This document shows, in pieces, positions 26,777-36,173 of a stretch of DNA of 64,000 nt; positions within the stretch are counted from its first letter, which is position 1, and every line of letters starts with the position of its first letter. The notes below the pieces were generated by a model. The model saw only the letters and a list, made by a program, of their open reading frames with translations. It made no database searches and was not told the origin of the DNA. A program made the translations under genes and the position numbers. Source of the stretch: an uncultured Candidatus Melainabacteria bacterium (lineage in GTDB: Bacteria; Cyanobacteriota; Vampirovibrionia; Gastranaerophilales; Gastranaerophilaceae); NCBI GenBank assembly GCA_934757245.1, contig CAKVLH010000001.1, positions 62,001 through 126,000 on the forward strand, written 5' to 3'.

Positions 26777-27981
26777 TATTTCCCTTTAACTAATCTTTTA
26801 ATTTTATTTATTGCTCGTGTAAAAATATTTGGTTTCTTAACTTGTTGAGTTTCTTCCTGAACATGCTCAACAATTCTTACAGGGTTTCCTTGAATAACCT
26901 TTTGAATACCGCCTGTAATAATTCTATCTCCTACGTTTACGCCTGATGAGATAAGCCATTTGCCATTTTCTTCTCCCATTGTTTTAATGTAAGTCATTCT
27001 TGGAAGATTGTCTTTATCCAATACGTAAACATAACGTCCTTCTTGGTTTTCCATAGTAGCTTCTTGTGGAACAGCAGCTACTGTGTCTTTGTTTTTTGTA
27101 TAAAGAATTACGCGCCCGAAATCCCCTTGCAACAAAGAGTCGTCAGGATTTGGAAAAGTTGCTCTCATAGTAATAGTACCGGTTGAATCATCAATTTTAT
27201 TATCATGAAAATCTTGAACACCTTTAAATTTGTATTTCTCACCAGAGCTGAAAATAAATTCAACATCTCGATTTACGTTTGCTGTTTTATCAATTCTAAC
27301 AAGTTCTGCGTAATCTTTTGATTCCAAAGGGAAGGTTATATACATCGGATCAGAACTGTTAATGGTTGTTAAAGCCCCACTATTCATTGAAACATAGTTA
27401 CCAACTGTTACGGAAATAATACCGACACGTCCGTTTACAGGTGATTTAACTTTTGTGTAACCCAAGTTTCTTTGAGTATCACGATATGCACTTTGTGCAT
27501 TTGCAACCTGTGCTCTATAAGCATCTCTCTGCGATAAAATACTATCATAATCAGATCGAGCAATATAATCATTTTGCACAAGCTCTTTATAACGTTTTAA
27601 CTGCTTGTCATAATAAGCATATTGTGATTGCGCGTTATCCAAATTCGCTTTAGCTTGATTAGCAGCATATTGGTATTGTTGAGGTTCAATCTCAAATAAC
27701 AGTTGCCCTGCTTTTACATGATCGCCTTCTTTAAAATAACTTTTTGTCAAATATCCGCTGATACGTGCTAAAACATCAACTCTATACTTTGCAACAACTC
27801 TCGCTGTAGCAGTAAATTGACGTTGCACTTCTTCTGAACCGACAGTAGCAACCGTAACCGCAGGAGTTCTCATCATAGCACGTTGCTTTGCAGTTTTAAT
27901 TTTATCCATATTGGATAAAAGCATTCTGCCAAAAATAAGCGCAAGTACAACTAGTACAATTATTATAATATTTTTTCTCAT
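26776..27981 (-). CDS. RND periplasmic adaptor (AcrA/MexA type)
   Basis: The membrane-fusion protein linking pump and outer channel. The 401-residue product has an N-terminal membrane anchor (IIIIVLVVLALIFGRML), a lipoyl-like domain (VDVLARISGYLTKSYFKEGDHVKAGQLLFEIE), an alpha-hairpin near residues 100-165 and the second lipoyl half VKSPVNGRVGIISVTVGNYVS. There is no lipobox. It is the first gene of the operon adaptor-pump-channel. No regulator gene lies beside the operon. Confidence 0.94.
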   Translation of the reverse strand: MRKNIIIIVLVVLALIFGRMLLSNMDKIKTAKQRAMMRTPAVTVATVGSEEVQRQFTATARVVAKYRVDVLARISGYLTKSYFKEGDHVKAGQLLFEIEPQQYQYAANQAKANLDNAQSQYAYYDKQLKRYKELVQNDYIARSDYDSILSQRDAYRAQVANAQSAYRDTQRNLGYTKVKSPVNGRVGIISVTVGNYVSMNSGALTTINSSDPMYITFPLESKDYAELVRIDKTANVNRDVEFIFSSGEKYKFKGVQDFHDNKIDDSTGTITMRATFPNPDDSLLQGDFGRVILYTKNKDTVAAVPQEATMENQEGRYVYVLDKDNLPRMTYIKTMGEENGKWLISSGVNVGDRIITGGIQKVIQGNPVRIVEHVQEETQQVKKPNIFTRAINKIKRLVKGK

Positions 27982-28241
27982 TCTCTCTCCATAAATACTG
28001 GTTTCACATATCCTTATATAATATTACTATAAACAATAATAAAAATAATATGTTTAATTTTAAACACAATTTTAACAAAAAGTTTTTTTGTTAGCAAGAA
28101 GTCGGTTGGAGGAAATTTTGGGAAAATGAAATATTTTTGTAAAGTTTTGTAACAATATCGTCAAACATGTGCAATTCATGGATTCCCAACGACTTTATAT
28201 ATATAAAAGTACAAAGTAAACACGGAGACTAGGCACAGACA

Positions 28242-29045
28242 ATGGCATTCTTAATGTTATTACATGAAAAAATGAGGCTTCAACGTAAAGTTAACAAATT
28301 GACTTTACGCGAATTGAAGATGTCTAGTCGTAAAGAAAGAATTACGAAAAACATTTCTAGAGTACAAAAAATGTATTCTAGTAAAATGACGCAACTTGAA
28401 AAACAAGCATCAATTCTTCAAAAACAATTTACAGTAGGTATACAAAACTCTATGGGTCTTGGAACTCAAAACCAAATGTTTAACCCATACGGTGGCGGTG
28501 GAATTACATCATTTGTAGCTAATCAACTTGGAAATATGCTTTCTAATGGCGGTCAGCCAATTAAAGATGCAAAAGACAATGTAATAGCAGACTTCAATAA
28601 AGATGGTCGAATTCAACAGATGATGCAAGATTACTATTCTGGTGGATTCAAGCCTGTATACGATAAAGAAGGTGATACTAGTGCTTCAAATATTAAGGAA
28701 TACGAAGGACTTAGCGGAAATAAATATACAAAAGATGAATATGCTTGCTTCCAAAGAGCATTAAATGCAGCTCAACAACAACAATCACAAGCACAGATGA
28801 TGTGTCAACAAATGAGTTCAAATTACGAAGCCAATATCTCAGTTTGGTTAGAAGCTCAAAAGGCACAATTAGAAGCAGAACAAGATATGGCACTTGCTCC
28901 ATTAGAGGCAGAAGAAACAGATATGGATTTGGAAAAAGAATCTTGCGAAGCTCAATTAGCAGACGCAAAAGCAAGACTAGAAAACATCAAACAAGCTTGC
29001 AGCGAAGGAATCAAAGATTCAGCACCAAGCTTCGGTTTAGGTTAA
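28242..29045 (+). CDS. Unknown coiled-coil protein with EF-hand-like loop
   Basis: The 267-residue protein has a basic helical start (about residues 1-70) with heptad spacing, a Gly/Asn-rich middle, and a Gln/Glu-rich helical end (about 165-255). Near residue 112 the segment DFNKDGRI matches a calcium-binding loop (DxNxDGxI), but only one such loop is seen. There is no signal peptide or TM segment. The pattern of helical ends around a flexible middle could suit a secreted or structural protein, an inference only. It stands alone, divergent from the efflux operon. Confidence 0.72.
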   Translation: MAFLMLLHEKMRLQRKVNKLTLRELKMSSRKERITKNISRVQKMYSSKMTQLEKQASILQKQFTVGIQNSMGLGTQNQMFNPYGGGGITSFVANQLGNMLSNGGQPIKDAKDNVIADFNKDGRIQQMMQDYYSGGFKPVYDKEGDTSASNIKEYEGLSGNKYTKDEYACFQRALNAAQQQQSQAQMMCQQMSSNYEANISVWLEAQKAQLEAEQDMALAPLEAEETDMDLEKESCEAQLADAKARLENIKQACSEGIKDSAPSFGLG

Positions 29046-29076
29046 TAATAAGATATAAAATTACAATCGTTATATT

Positions 29077-29108
29077 AAGAATGTCAAACTCAAATGACAT
29101 TCTTTTTT
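29077..29108 (+). terminator. Terminator after the coiled-coil gene
   Basis: AAGAATGTCA (29077-29086) pairs with TGACATTCTT (29095-29104), followed by a T-run. Confidence 0.85.
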
Positions 29109-29167
29109 TATATATTGAAAAATTATTCTTGACATTAAATCTTGATATTGTAATATAGTAATTGCGA

Positions 29168-29240
29168 TGGGACGTCGCCAAGTGGTAAGGCAGCTGGTTT
29201 TGGTCCAGCCATCTCGGAGGTTCGAATCCTTCCGTCCCAG
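29168..29240 (+). tRNA. tRNA-Gln (anticodon TTG)
   Basis: Acceptor TGGGACG/CGTCCCA, anticodon stem GCTGG/CCAGC with loop TTTTGGT and anticodon TTG (reads CAA), T-arm CGGAGG-TTCGAAT-CCTTCCG. Discriminator G; CCA is not encoded. Confidence 0.96.
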
Positions 29241-29247
29241 ATTTATA

Positions 29248-29283
29248 AAAGAGGTTTTGAATAGTCAAGACCTCTTTTTTTAT
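29248..29283 (+). terminator. Terminator after tRNA-Gln
   Basis: AAAGAGGT pairs with ACCTCTTT, extended by TTGA/TCAA across a G-T pair to a 4-base loop, followed by a T-run. Confidence 0.82.
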
Positions 29284-29304
29284 GTTATTTAGTATATTTA
29301 ATAT

Positions 29305-29345
29305 GAAAAACACACCCGCACCAACTAATTGATGCGGGTGTGTTT
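29305..29345 (-). terminator. leuS terminator
   Basis: AAACACACCCGCA (29308-29320) pairs with TGCGGGTGTGTTT (29333-29345); the minus strand continues into TTTTTC. It lies just downstream of the leuS stop. Confidence 0.85.
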
Positions 29346-29366
29346 ACAAATAGAAGACTATGTTAA

Positions 29367-31853
29367 TTAGCCTTTTACAACAATATTTACAAGTTTCTTA
29401 GGAACTACAATGACCTTAACAACTTCTTTGCCGGCTGTTAATTCTTTAACTCTATCGCTAGATAGTGCTAAAGCTTGTAATTCATCATTGTTAAGTCCTT
29501 CGTCAGCTTCAATTTTGTCTTTAACTTTGCCGTTAATTTGAACAACAAGAGTAATCTTGCTTGCTTTAGCTAAGTTTTCATCCCATTCACACCATTTTTC
29601 ATCGTGAATAGAACCAACTCCGCCCAAGTCATGCCAGATTTCTTCTGACATGTGAACAGTTACAGGAGCCATAAGCTTGATTAATGAGATAATTGCAAAG
29701 CTTAAAACATTCTTGTCTTCATCATTCAAATCAGACTTTTTGTTTCTCCAGTCATAGATTGCGTTTGTAAGTTCTCTGTATTTTGAAATAACCGTATTGA
29801 ATTGGAAATCATTTGCTATATCGTTTGTAATTCCCTTCATCGCAATATTAACTGTTCTAACTAAGTCGTCGTTTTCTCTTGTTAGAGGGAATATAAGCTT
29901 ATAATCTTTAGTTAAATCATTTTGATTATCGCTTACTAATCTCCAAACTCTGTTCAAGAATTTATAACAGCCTTCAACTCCGGCATCTGACCAGTCAAAA
30001 TCTCTAGCTGGAGGTGAATCGGAAAGAATAAACAATCTTGCCGTATCAGCACCGTAGTTTTCAAATATTTCATCCGGATCTACAGTATTGCCTTTAGATT
30101 TAGACATTTTAGAACCGTCTTTAAGAACCATACCTTGAGTTAATAAGTTTTTAAACGGTTCATCAAAGCTTAACAAGCCTAAATCTTTAAGTGCTTTAGT
30201 AAAGAATCTTGAATACAACAAGTGTAAAATAGCATGCTCAATACCACCTACATATTGATCAACAGGCAACCAGTGATCTACAAGTTCTTTTGCGAACGGT
30301 AACTCAGTATTTTTAGGGTCTGAATATCTCAAATAGTACCAGCTTGAGCAAACGAATGTATCCATTGTATCCATTTCACGTCTTGCTTTTCCGCCACAAA
30401 TAGGGCAAGTAGTTTCTGCAAAAGTTTTTGAAGTTGTAATTGGTGATTTGCCAACAACTGAAAAATCAACATCAGTCGGAAGCATCACAGGCAAGTTTTC
30501 TTCTTTTTCAGGAACAATACCACACTTGTCGCAATAAATCATAGGGATTGGTGCGCCCCAATATCTTTGACGGGAAATCAACCAATCTCTTAATCTGTAT
30601 TGTGTCTTGAATTCACCAAAACCGTTGTCAACAGCTTTTTGAGTAATTGCCTTTTTAGCTTCAGTATTTTTCATTCCGTTGAATTCGTTAGAATTAACCA
30701 AAATGCCTTCTTCTGTATACGCTTCTGTCATTTCTTCAGGATTTAATTCTTTTCCTTCAGGAGAAATAACAACTTTTAGAGGAAGATTGTATTTTTTAGC
30801 AAAATCAAAATCCCTTGTATCGTGAGTTGGAACTGCCATAACTGCACCTGTACCGTATTCAACAAGCGCATAATCTGCTGTCCATAGCGGGAATTCTTCG
30901 CCTGTAAATGGATTGATACAGTAGGTTCCTAAAGGAACACCTGTTTTAACTCTATCTGTTGAAAGTCTTTCAATTTCTGTCATCTTACGAGCGTTAGCTC
31001 TATATTCTTCAACTTTTTCCTTGTTTTCAGGAGTTGTAAGTTTATCAATATCTTTATATTCAGGTGCTACAACAAGATAAGTTATGCCATGAACGGTATC
31101 AGGTCTTGTTGTATAAACAGGAACTTCCATTCCTTCTATTTCTTTAACCTTAAACTTGAAGATTGCACCTTGAGATTTACCAATCCAGTTTGCTTGCATT
31201 GTTTTTACATTATCGCCCCAACCCGGAAGTTTATCCAAATCCTCAAGCAATCTTTCTGCATAATCTGTAATTTTGAAGAACCATTGAGAAAGATATTTTT
31301 TTTCTACAACGCTATCGCATCTCCAGCATTTACCATCAATAACTTGTTCATTAGCTAGAACTGTACCGCAAGTTTCGCACCAATTAACTGCAGCTTCTTT
31401 TTTATAAGCCAAACCTTTTTTATAAAGTTGAATAAATAACCATTGAGTCCATTTGTAATAATCAGGTTTGCAAGTTGTAACTTCTCTTTGCCAATCATAA
31501 GATAAACCAAGCATTTTAAGTTGCTTTGTCATATAGGCAATATTTTCATCAGTCCACTTAGCAGGGTCTGCACCATGTTTCATTGCAGCGTTTTCAGCCG
31601 GTAAACCGAAACTATCCCATCCCATCGGATGAAGTACATTAAAGCCTTGCATTTTTTTGAATCTTGCAATTACGTCCGTAATAGTGTAATTTCTAACGTG
31701 TCCCATGTGAAGTTTTCCAGATGGGTACGGAAACATTGATAATGCGAAGTATTTAGGCTTGTCGCTATTGTCAGGAGTATGGAAAACATTGTTCTTTTCC
31801 CAATTTTCCTGCCATCTTTTTTCTATTTCTTGTGGAAAATATGCCTCTTTCAT
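29367..31853 (-). CDS. leuS: Leucyl-tRNA synthetase
   Basis: LeuS charges tRNA-Leu. At 828 residues it is full length. The class I HIGH motif appears as HMGH in KLHMGHVRNYT (about residue 47), KMSKS in KMSKSKGNTVDPDEIF (about 581), and the CP1 editing domain lies near 220-410 with TTRPDTVHGITY. Cysteine pairs near residues 160-178 and 475-495 suggest metal sites. The end has the usual LVVQINGKVKDK anticodon/C-terminal domain. GGAGGAA precedes the ATG. Confidence 0.98.
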   Translation of the reverse strand: MKEAYFPQEIEKRWQENWEKNNVFHTPDNSDKPKYFALSMFPYPSGKLHMGHVRNYTITDVIARFKKMQGFNVLHPMGWDSFGLPAENAAMKHGADPAKWTDENIAYMTKQLKMLGLSYDWQREVTTCKPDYYKWTQWLFIQLYKKGLAYKKEAAVNWCETCGTVLANEQVIDGKCWRCDSVVEKKYLSQWFFKITDYAERLLEDLDKLPGWGDNVKTMQANWIGKSQGAIFKFKVKEIEGMEVPVYTTRPDTVHGITYLVVAPEYKDIDKLTTPENKEKVEEYRANARKMTEIERLSTDRVKTGVPLGTYCINPFTGEEFPLWTADYALVEYGTGAVMAVPTHDTRDFDFAKKYNLPLKVVISPEGKELNPEEMTEAYTEEGILVNSNEFNGMKNTEAKKAITQKAVDNGFGEFKTQYRLRDWLISRQRYWGAPIPMIYCDKCGIVPEKEENLPVMLPTDVDFSVVGKSPITTSKTFAETTCPICGGKARREMDTMDTFVCSSWYYLRYSDPKNTELPFAKELVDHWLPVDQYVGGIEHAILHLLYSRFFTKALKDLGLLSFDEPFKNLLTQGMVLKDGSKMSKSKGNTVDPDEIFENYGADTARLFILSDSPPARDFDWSDAGVEGCYKFLNRVWRLVSDNQNDLTKDYKLIFPLTRENDDLVRTVNIAMKGITNDIANDFQFNTVISKYRELTNAIYDWRNKKSDLNDEDKNVLSFAIISLIKLMAPVTVHMSEEIWHDLGGVGSIHDEKWCEWDENLAKASKITLVVQINGKVKDKIEADEGLNNDELQALALSSDRVKELTAGKEVVKVIVVPKKLVNIVVKG

Positions 31854-31913
31854 TTATTCCTCCATAAACTTAATGAAATAATTTTAACATAAAACCAGAT
31901 AAATGAATAACTT

Positions 31914-32978
31914 TTAATTGTCAAACAATCTTCTTTGTTCTGAAGGCATTTTTATGCCTAAATGTCGATAGCCTTCCGGTGAAACTTTTCGTCCGCGCGG
32001 AGTTCTTTGTAGCAAACCTGCTTGAAGTAAATAAGGTTCACAAACATCTTCAATAGTTCTAACATCTTCACTCAATGCAGCGGCGATTGTTTCAATACCA
32101 ACAGGTCCGCCATCGTATTTATCAATGATTAAGCTCAAAAGTGCGCGGTCTGTGTTATCCAAACCAAATTCGTCGATTTTTAGAATATCTAAAGATTCGT
32201 TAGCGACACGTTTATCGATTACACCGTCATATTTTACTATCGCGAAATCTGAAACACGTTTAACAAGTCTGTTTGCAATTCTAGGTGTGCCACGTGAACG
32301 CATAGCAATAGCTTTTGCACCTTCTTCTGTAATCTCAACTTCAAGAATTTTCGCTGTACGTTCTACAACTTGAGCTAATTCTTCAACAGTATAAAATTCT
32401 AGTCTGTGAATCATACCAAATCTGTCTCTTAGTGGACTAGAAAGTTCACCGGCTTTTGTTGTTGCACCAATTAGGGTAAATTTTGGCAAAGGTACACGAA
32501 GAGTTTTTGCAGTCTGACTTTTTCCTGTCGTCATGTCTAAAGTAAAATCTTCCATTGCAGGGTACAAAATCTCCTCTGCAACTTTATTAAGACGGTGAAT
32601 TTCGTCAATAAATAATATTTCTCCACCTTTTAAAGACATTAATATTCCTATAATATCACGCGGACGTTCGAGCGCCGGAGCAGATGTGATTCGAATTTCT
32701 ACACCCATTTGTGAAGCTATAACTCCGGCTATAGTTGTTTTACCTAATCCGGGAGGACCGTAAAAAAGCAAGTGGTCAAGCGGTTTGCCGCGTTTTTTTG
32801 CTGCCTCCAACGTAATTTTAAGTGTTTCCTTTAAAGCTCCTTGACCAATGTAACTTTCAAAGTCTTTTGGTCTTATTGAACTTTCAAAAGTATTGTCGTA
32901 TTCAATTGTTTCGGGCTTAACAATCGGGTTCTTTTTTACCCGTCTCTCCATTCCCTCATCGTCTGATATAATTGCCAT
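31914..32978 (-). CDS. ruvB: Holliday junction branch-migration helicase RuvB
   Basis: RuvB is the hexameric AAA+ motor that drives Holliday junction migration with RuvA. The 354-residue protein has Walker A GPPGLGKTT (about residue 74), Walker B FIDEIHRL, sensor 1 GATTKAG, arginine finger region SPLRDRFG and the winged-helix end EPYLLQAGLLQRTPRGR. A 20-residue N-terminal extension is usual. ruvA and ruvC are not adjacent. Confidence 0.97.
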   Translation of the reverse strand: MAIISDDEGMERRVKKNPIVKPETIEYDNTFESSIRPKDFESYIGQGALKETLKITLEAAKKRGKPLDHLLFYGPPGLGKTTIAGVIASQMGVEIRITSAPALERPRDIIGILMSLKGGEILFIDEIHRLNKVAEEILYPAMEDFTLDMTTGKSQTAKTLRVPLPKFTLIGATTKAGELSSPLRDRFGMIHRLEFYTVEELAQVVERTAKILEVEITEEGAKAIAMRSRGTPRIANRLVKRVSDFAIVKYDGVIDKRVANESLDILKIDEFGLDNTDRALLSLIIDKYDGGPVGIETIAAALSEDVRTIEDVCEPYLLQAGLLQRTPRGRKVSPEGYRHLGIKMPSEQRRLFDN

Positions 32979-33036
32979 GACTAAATATTAACACGAAAGT
33001 TCTTAATAGTTCAATATAAATAAACAATCATAAAAC

Positions 33037-33072
33037 AAAACCGCGGACAATTTAAATTGTCCGCGGTTTTTT
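33037..33072 (-). terminator. Terminator after the lytic transglycosylase gene
   Basis: AAAACCGCGGACAATTT is followed by its reverse complement AAATTGTCCGCGGTTTT, a perfect inverted repeat of 17 bases per arm; a T-run follows on the minus strand. Confidence 0.87.
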
Positions 33073-33075
33073 GAT

Positions 33076-33699
33076 TTACAAAATTTCCATTGCTGGTTCA
33101 GAGTGTCTTACCTCTGGAATCTCCCTCAAATTAGGAAGGTCTACACTGTGTTGAGAATGTTTAACTTCTCCGGTTGCTTTTGCGACCTTAGGAGTAGCAG
33201 AAGCTTTCGATTGCTTAACCTTCAAAATTGCAGGGTCCGGATTGATTTTCTGATTATTGTAATCAGCCATAATCTGATTTACAAATCTTCTTGTTTCTCC
33301 ATAAGGCGGTATTGTGCCACCAAATTTTTTAACATTGCCTGGACCTGCATTGTAAGCAGCTAGTGCCAATTCTGTTGAGCCAAACATCTTGTACATCATC
33401 TTGTAATAAGTTAAACCTGCCTTGATGTTTTCACTTAAGTAATAAGGGTTGAAACCCATTCTTTGGGCTGTTGATGGGAGTAGTTGGAATACGCCTACTG
33501 CGCCATAGGGGCTTTTTAATTCGTGTCTAAAGCCGGATTCTTTTTTGGCGATACTTAAAGCTAACGCTGGGTCAACATTCATTTCGATTGAATGCTTTAC
33601 AATGGTTTCTTTAATTACGTCCTGAGTTGGAGCAGCTTGTACCCTAACGCATAGCAAACTAAGCAATGCCATAGTAGTTAAGACTGTCTTTCTAATCAT
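33076..33699 (-). CDS. Secreted lytic transglycosylase (SLT/MltE type)
   Basis: The enzyme cleaves the MurNAc-GlcNAc bond of peptidoglycan to leave 1,6-anhydroMurNAc. The 207-residue protein has a signal peptide ending VQAA, then the SLT domain: catalytic Glu in SIAKKESGFRHE (about residue 53), GAVGVFQLLPSTA and LALAAYNAGPGNVKKFGG. The last 50 residues are disordered and Lys/Ser-rich. The gene has an unusually long upstream leader with strong RNA structure (33700-33925), which suggests regulated expression. Confidence 0.93.
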   Translation of the reverse strand: MIRKTVLTTMALLSLLCVRVQAAPTQDVIKETIVKHSIEMNVDPALALSIAKKESGFRHELKSPYGAVGVFQLLPSTAQRMGFNPYYLSENIKAGLTYYKMMYKMFGSTELALAAYNAGPGNVKKFGGTIPPYGETRRFVNQIMADYNNQKINPDPAILKVKQSKASATPKVAKATGEVKHSQHSVDLPNLREIPEVRHSEPAMEIL

Positions 33700-33925
33700 T
33701 GAAATCCTCTTATAATATTAGTAAATTGGATTCTGTATTGCTACTATAAAAAATCCTCCCTACGGTTTCACTTTGTTCTCGCTTAGTTCCTAACACAGCG
33801 TCTTTCCTAAATTTTTTACCCTAAGTCTGTGATAAACGTTGGTGCAATCACTAATGTTTCATGCTGTAAAAAACTTGTTAGGCGACTATCTTATGCTATT
33901 TCCCGCGCTCCGGCTTGGATAAATA
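33700..33925 (-). promoter_or_regulatory. Structured 5' leader of the transglycosylase mRNA
   Basis: On the minus strand, between a TTGACA-containing upstream region and the gene, the RNA can fold as nested stems. UCGC (33882-33885) pairs with GCGA (33779-33782). CCUAACA (33876-33882) pairs with UGUUAGG (33789-33795). ACAGC (33863-33867) pairs with GCUGU (33795-33799). A terminal hairpin is GUGAU/AUCAC (33847-33851 with 33829-33833). The stretch from 33926 back to 33700 is more GC-rich than the flanks and has no open frame. I could not match it to a known riboswitch class. Confidence 0.5.
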
Positions 33926-34013
33926 ACTATACAGAATTTATGTCAAACACATATTAATACAAACAAGAAAATTTTTCAACCCTTTAGTTGTATTTTATAC
34001 ACTTAATATCGTG

Positions 34014-35081
34014 TTATTGCCCTTGTTGTTTGTTTTTAAGCCCGTAAACGAATAATAGAATTTCGGCTACAGCTTTGTATAATTCCGGTGGAATTTGCTG
34101 GTTGATATCGACCATTCTAAATAAGGCTCTTGCAACCGGTGCGTTATCAATCACAGGAACATTGTGTTTCTGTGCAATATCAATAATTTTTTTAGCAATA
34201 AGTTCAGTTCCCTTTGCAGTTAGAGTTGGCGATTGCATTGTTTCTGAATCGTACTTTAATGCGCAAGCTACGTGGGTCGGATTTCTTACAACAAAATCAG
34301 CATCCGGTACAGAGTCCATCGCACCTTGTTGTAACATTTGCATACGTCTTTGACGAAGCGCTGCTTTTACGTGCGGATCTCCTTCTGAGTTTTTGTACTC
34401 ATCCTTGATTTCTTTAAATGACATTTTTTGGTCTTTTAAGAATTTCCATTTTGTCATCCCATAGTCTGCTGCGGCAATAATTAGGAAGGCAATGCAGGCT
34501 TTATAAATAAATTCTACAATTAATTTACCGAATTCAATCATTACTGCAAAATGGTTGTCAATTGCAGCGAGCATTAAAATACTTTCTAAATGCGCACGAT
34601 AAACCGTCCAACCAACAAGACCTAAAATAAAAACTTTAACTATGTTTTTGCAAAGTTCAAACAATGTTTTTACTTGGAATAAATTTTTAAAATATTTTGT
34701 CGGGTTTAATTTATCTAATTTTGGAACAAGTGGTGCTGTTGCAACAAGTGGACCTACTTGTATAAAATCACCTAAGATTGCAACAAACGCTGCAACAAAT
34801 AGAATAGCGCCAATGATTACAACTGTTGGAATCAGGGTAACTGTCAACATGTAGGTTAAACCTATGCTTTCTATATGTTGGTTTGGAATTTGCTCATATA
34901 GAGTTTTAAACAACCCTACGATAAGTTTCCAAATAATTGGAGCAAGCATATTTATGAATGAAAACATAACAAGTAAAGACAATGCGGTTGACACGTCTTT
35001 TGATTTAACTACCTGCCCTTCTTTTCTAGCTCTCTCAAGCTTTTGGGGGGTGGCATCAAACTGTTTATCTTCATCACCCAT
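34014..35081 (-). CDS. flhB: Flagellar export protein FlhB
   Basis: FlhB is the inner-membrane switch protein of the flagellar type III export gate. The 355-residue protein starts QFDATPQKLERARKEGQV, typical of the family, has four TM segments within residues 30-210, and the autocleavage motif NPTH near residue 264 (DADFVVRNPTHVACALKY). The end, PVARALFRMVDINQQIPPELYKAVAEIL, is standard. SctU of injectisomes shares the fold, but the flagellin remnant in this window favours FlhB. It stands alone, away from flhA and fliI. Confidence 0.92.
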   Translation of the reverse strand: MGDEDKQFDATPQKLERARKEGQVVKSKDVSTALSLLVMFSFINMLAPIIWKLIVGLFKTLYEQIPNQHIESIGLTYMLTVTLIPTVVIIGAILFVAAFVAILGDFIQVGPLVATAPLVPKLDKLNPTKYFKNLFQVKTLFELCKNIVKVFILGLVGWTVYRAHLESILMLAAIDNHFAVMIEFGKLIVEFIYKACIAFLIIAAADYGMTKWKFLKDQKMSFKEIKDEYKNSEGDPHVKAALRQRRMQMLQQGAMDSVPDADFVVRNPTHVACALKYDSETMQSPTLTAKGTELIAKKIIDIAQKHNVPVIDNAPVARALFRMVDINQQIPPELYKAVAEILLFVYGLKNKQQGQ

Positions 35082-35174
35082 CTATTTATTCCGTTGGATT
35101 TTCGTTTCTGTAGTTAATAGTTTAGCATAAACTCAGATTTTATTGTACAATGTTTTCTATAAGGAGTCTGATTT

Positions 35175-35468
35175 ATGAAAAATATTTTTTTAATAATTTT
35201 ATCAATAATTACAATTGCTTGTGCAGGTTACACATTCTTGAACCAAACAGGGCATATTCCAATGGTTACAATGTTTTTATCAGGTTTTGCTCTTGCTGTA
35301 TTTTTAATGACACTTAAAATGAATGTCAAGAATGAGAAATTAAATTCGTATAAAAGAGAGCTTGAAAAAGAATCAATTTCATCGACAGAAGCTTCTTCCA
35401 GAGTGAAAGTTTTGGAATCTAAAATTGAGGTTCTTGAAAAAGCGTTAGAAAATGCTTTAAAAAAATAA
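35175..35468 (+). CDS. Small LapA-like membrane protein
   Basis: The 97-residue protein has two TM helices (about residues 3-20 and 32-50) and a coiled coil (about 60-97). This layout resembles LapA/DUF1049 proteins, but the sequence match is loose and no LPS-assembly partner is adjacent. AAGGAG precedes the ATG. Confidence 0.65.
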   Translation: MKNIFLIILSIITIACAGYTFLNQTGHIPMVTMFLSGFALAVFLMTLKMNVKNEKLNSYKRELEKESISSTEASSRVKVLESKIEVLEKALENALKK

Positions 35469-35480
35469 ACTATTTTTTAG

Positions 35481-35509
35481 TTGCTCGTACTAATGTTTTA
35501 TTGTAAAAT
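35481..35509 (+). promoter_or_regulatory. Promoter of clpP
   Basis: TTGCTC (-35) and TAAAAT (-10) with a 17-base spacer, about 30 bases before the clpP ATG, which has AAGGAGAG upstream. Confidence 0.5.
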
Positions 35510-35538
35510 TATCTTAATGATAAATAAAGGAGAGAAAT

Positions 35539-36159
35539 ATGACAACAGAAACAACTGATTATAAAAAGATTTTAAGTTACGTACCTACAGTAATTGAATC
35601 TTCTTCAAGAGGAGAGAAGTCTTTTGATATTTTTTCAAGATTATTAAGAGAAAGAATTATTTTCTTAGGTACAGAAATCGATGATGAAGTTGCAAATTCT
35701 GTTGTTGCCCAACTTTTGCTATTAGATAGCGAAAATCCTGAAAAAGACATTATGCTTTATATCAACTCTCCGGGTGGTGTTATTACTGCCGGCATGGCAA
35801 TTTATGATACTATGAATCTTATTAAAGCTGATGTTCAAACCATTTGTTTAGGTGAAGCTGCGTCAATGGGTGCGTTCTTATTATCAGCTGGTGCTAAAGG
35901 TAAGAGAATGGCACTTCCAAGTGCAAGAATTATGATTCACCAACCTTTAGGTGGCGCAAAAGGTCAAGCTACAGATATTGAACTTGAAGCTAAAGAAATT
36001 TTGAGAATGAAAGACATGTTAATCGGTATTATGGCTGAAAATTCAGGTCAACCATTTGACAAGGTTAAAGAAGACTGCGAAAGAGATCACTACTTGTCAG
36101 CAGCTGAAGCATGCGAATACGGTTTGATTGATAAAGTTGTTACTTCAGCTAATAACTAG
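35539..36159 (+). CDS. clpP: ATP-dependent Clp protease proteolytic subunit
   Basis: ClpP forms the 14-mer serine protease chamber that works with ClpX, ClpA or ClpC. The 206-residue protein has the full catalytic triad: Ser in [11 protein letters not shown] (about residue 112), His in MIHQP (about 135), and Asp in [12 protein letters not shown]. The N-terminal [23 protein letters not shown] is typical. No clpX is adjacent; an MFS gene follows by 14 bases. Confidence 0.97.
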   Translation: MTTETTDYKKILSYVPTVIESSSRGEKSFDIFSRLLRERIIFLGTEIDDEVANSVVAQLLLLDSENPEKDIMLYINSPGGVITAGMAIYDTMNLIKADVQTICLGEAASMGAFLLSAGAKGKRMALPSARIMIHQPLGGAKGQATDIELEAKEILRMKDMLIGIMAENSGQPFDKVKEDCERDHYLSAAEACEYGLIDKVVTSANN

Positions 36160-36173
36160 ATTGACTTGGGAGT

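Noticed and set aside
33700..33925. c-di-AMP (ydaO) riboswitch before the transglycosylase
   Set aside because: The gene context fits, but the 3' core motif (CAGCUAAC followed by CUCCG or CCUCG) and the GGGGUGAAUC block are not present in the right order.
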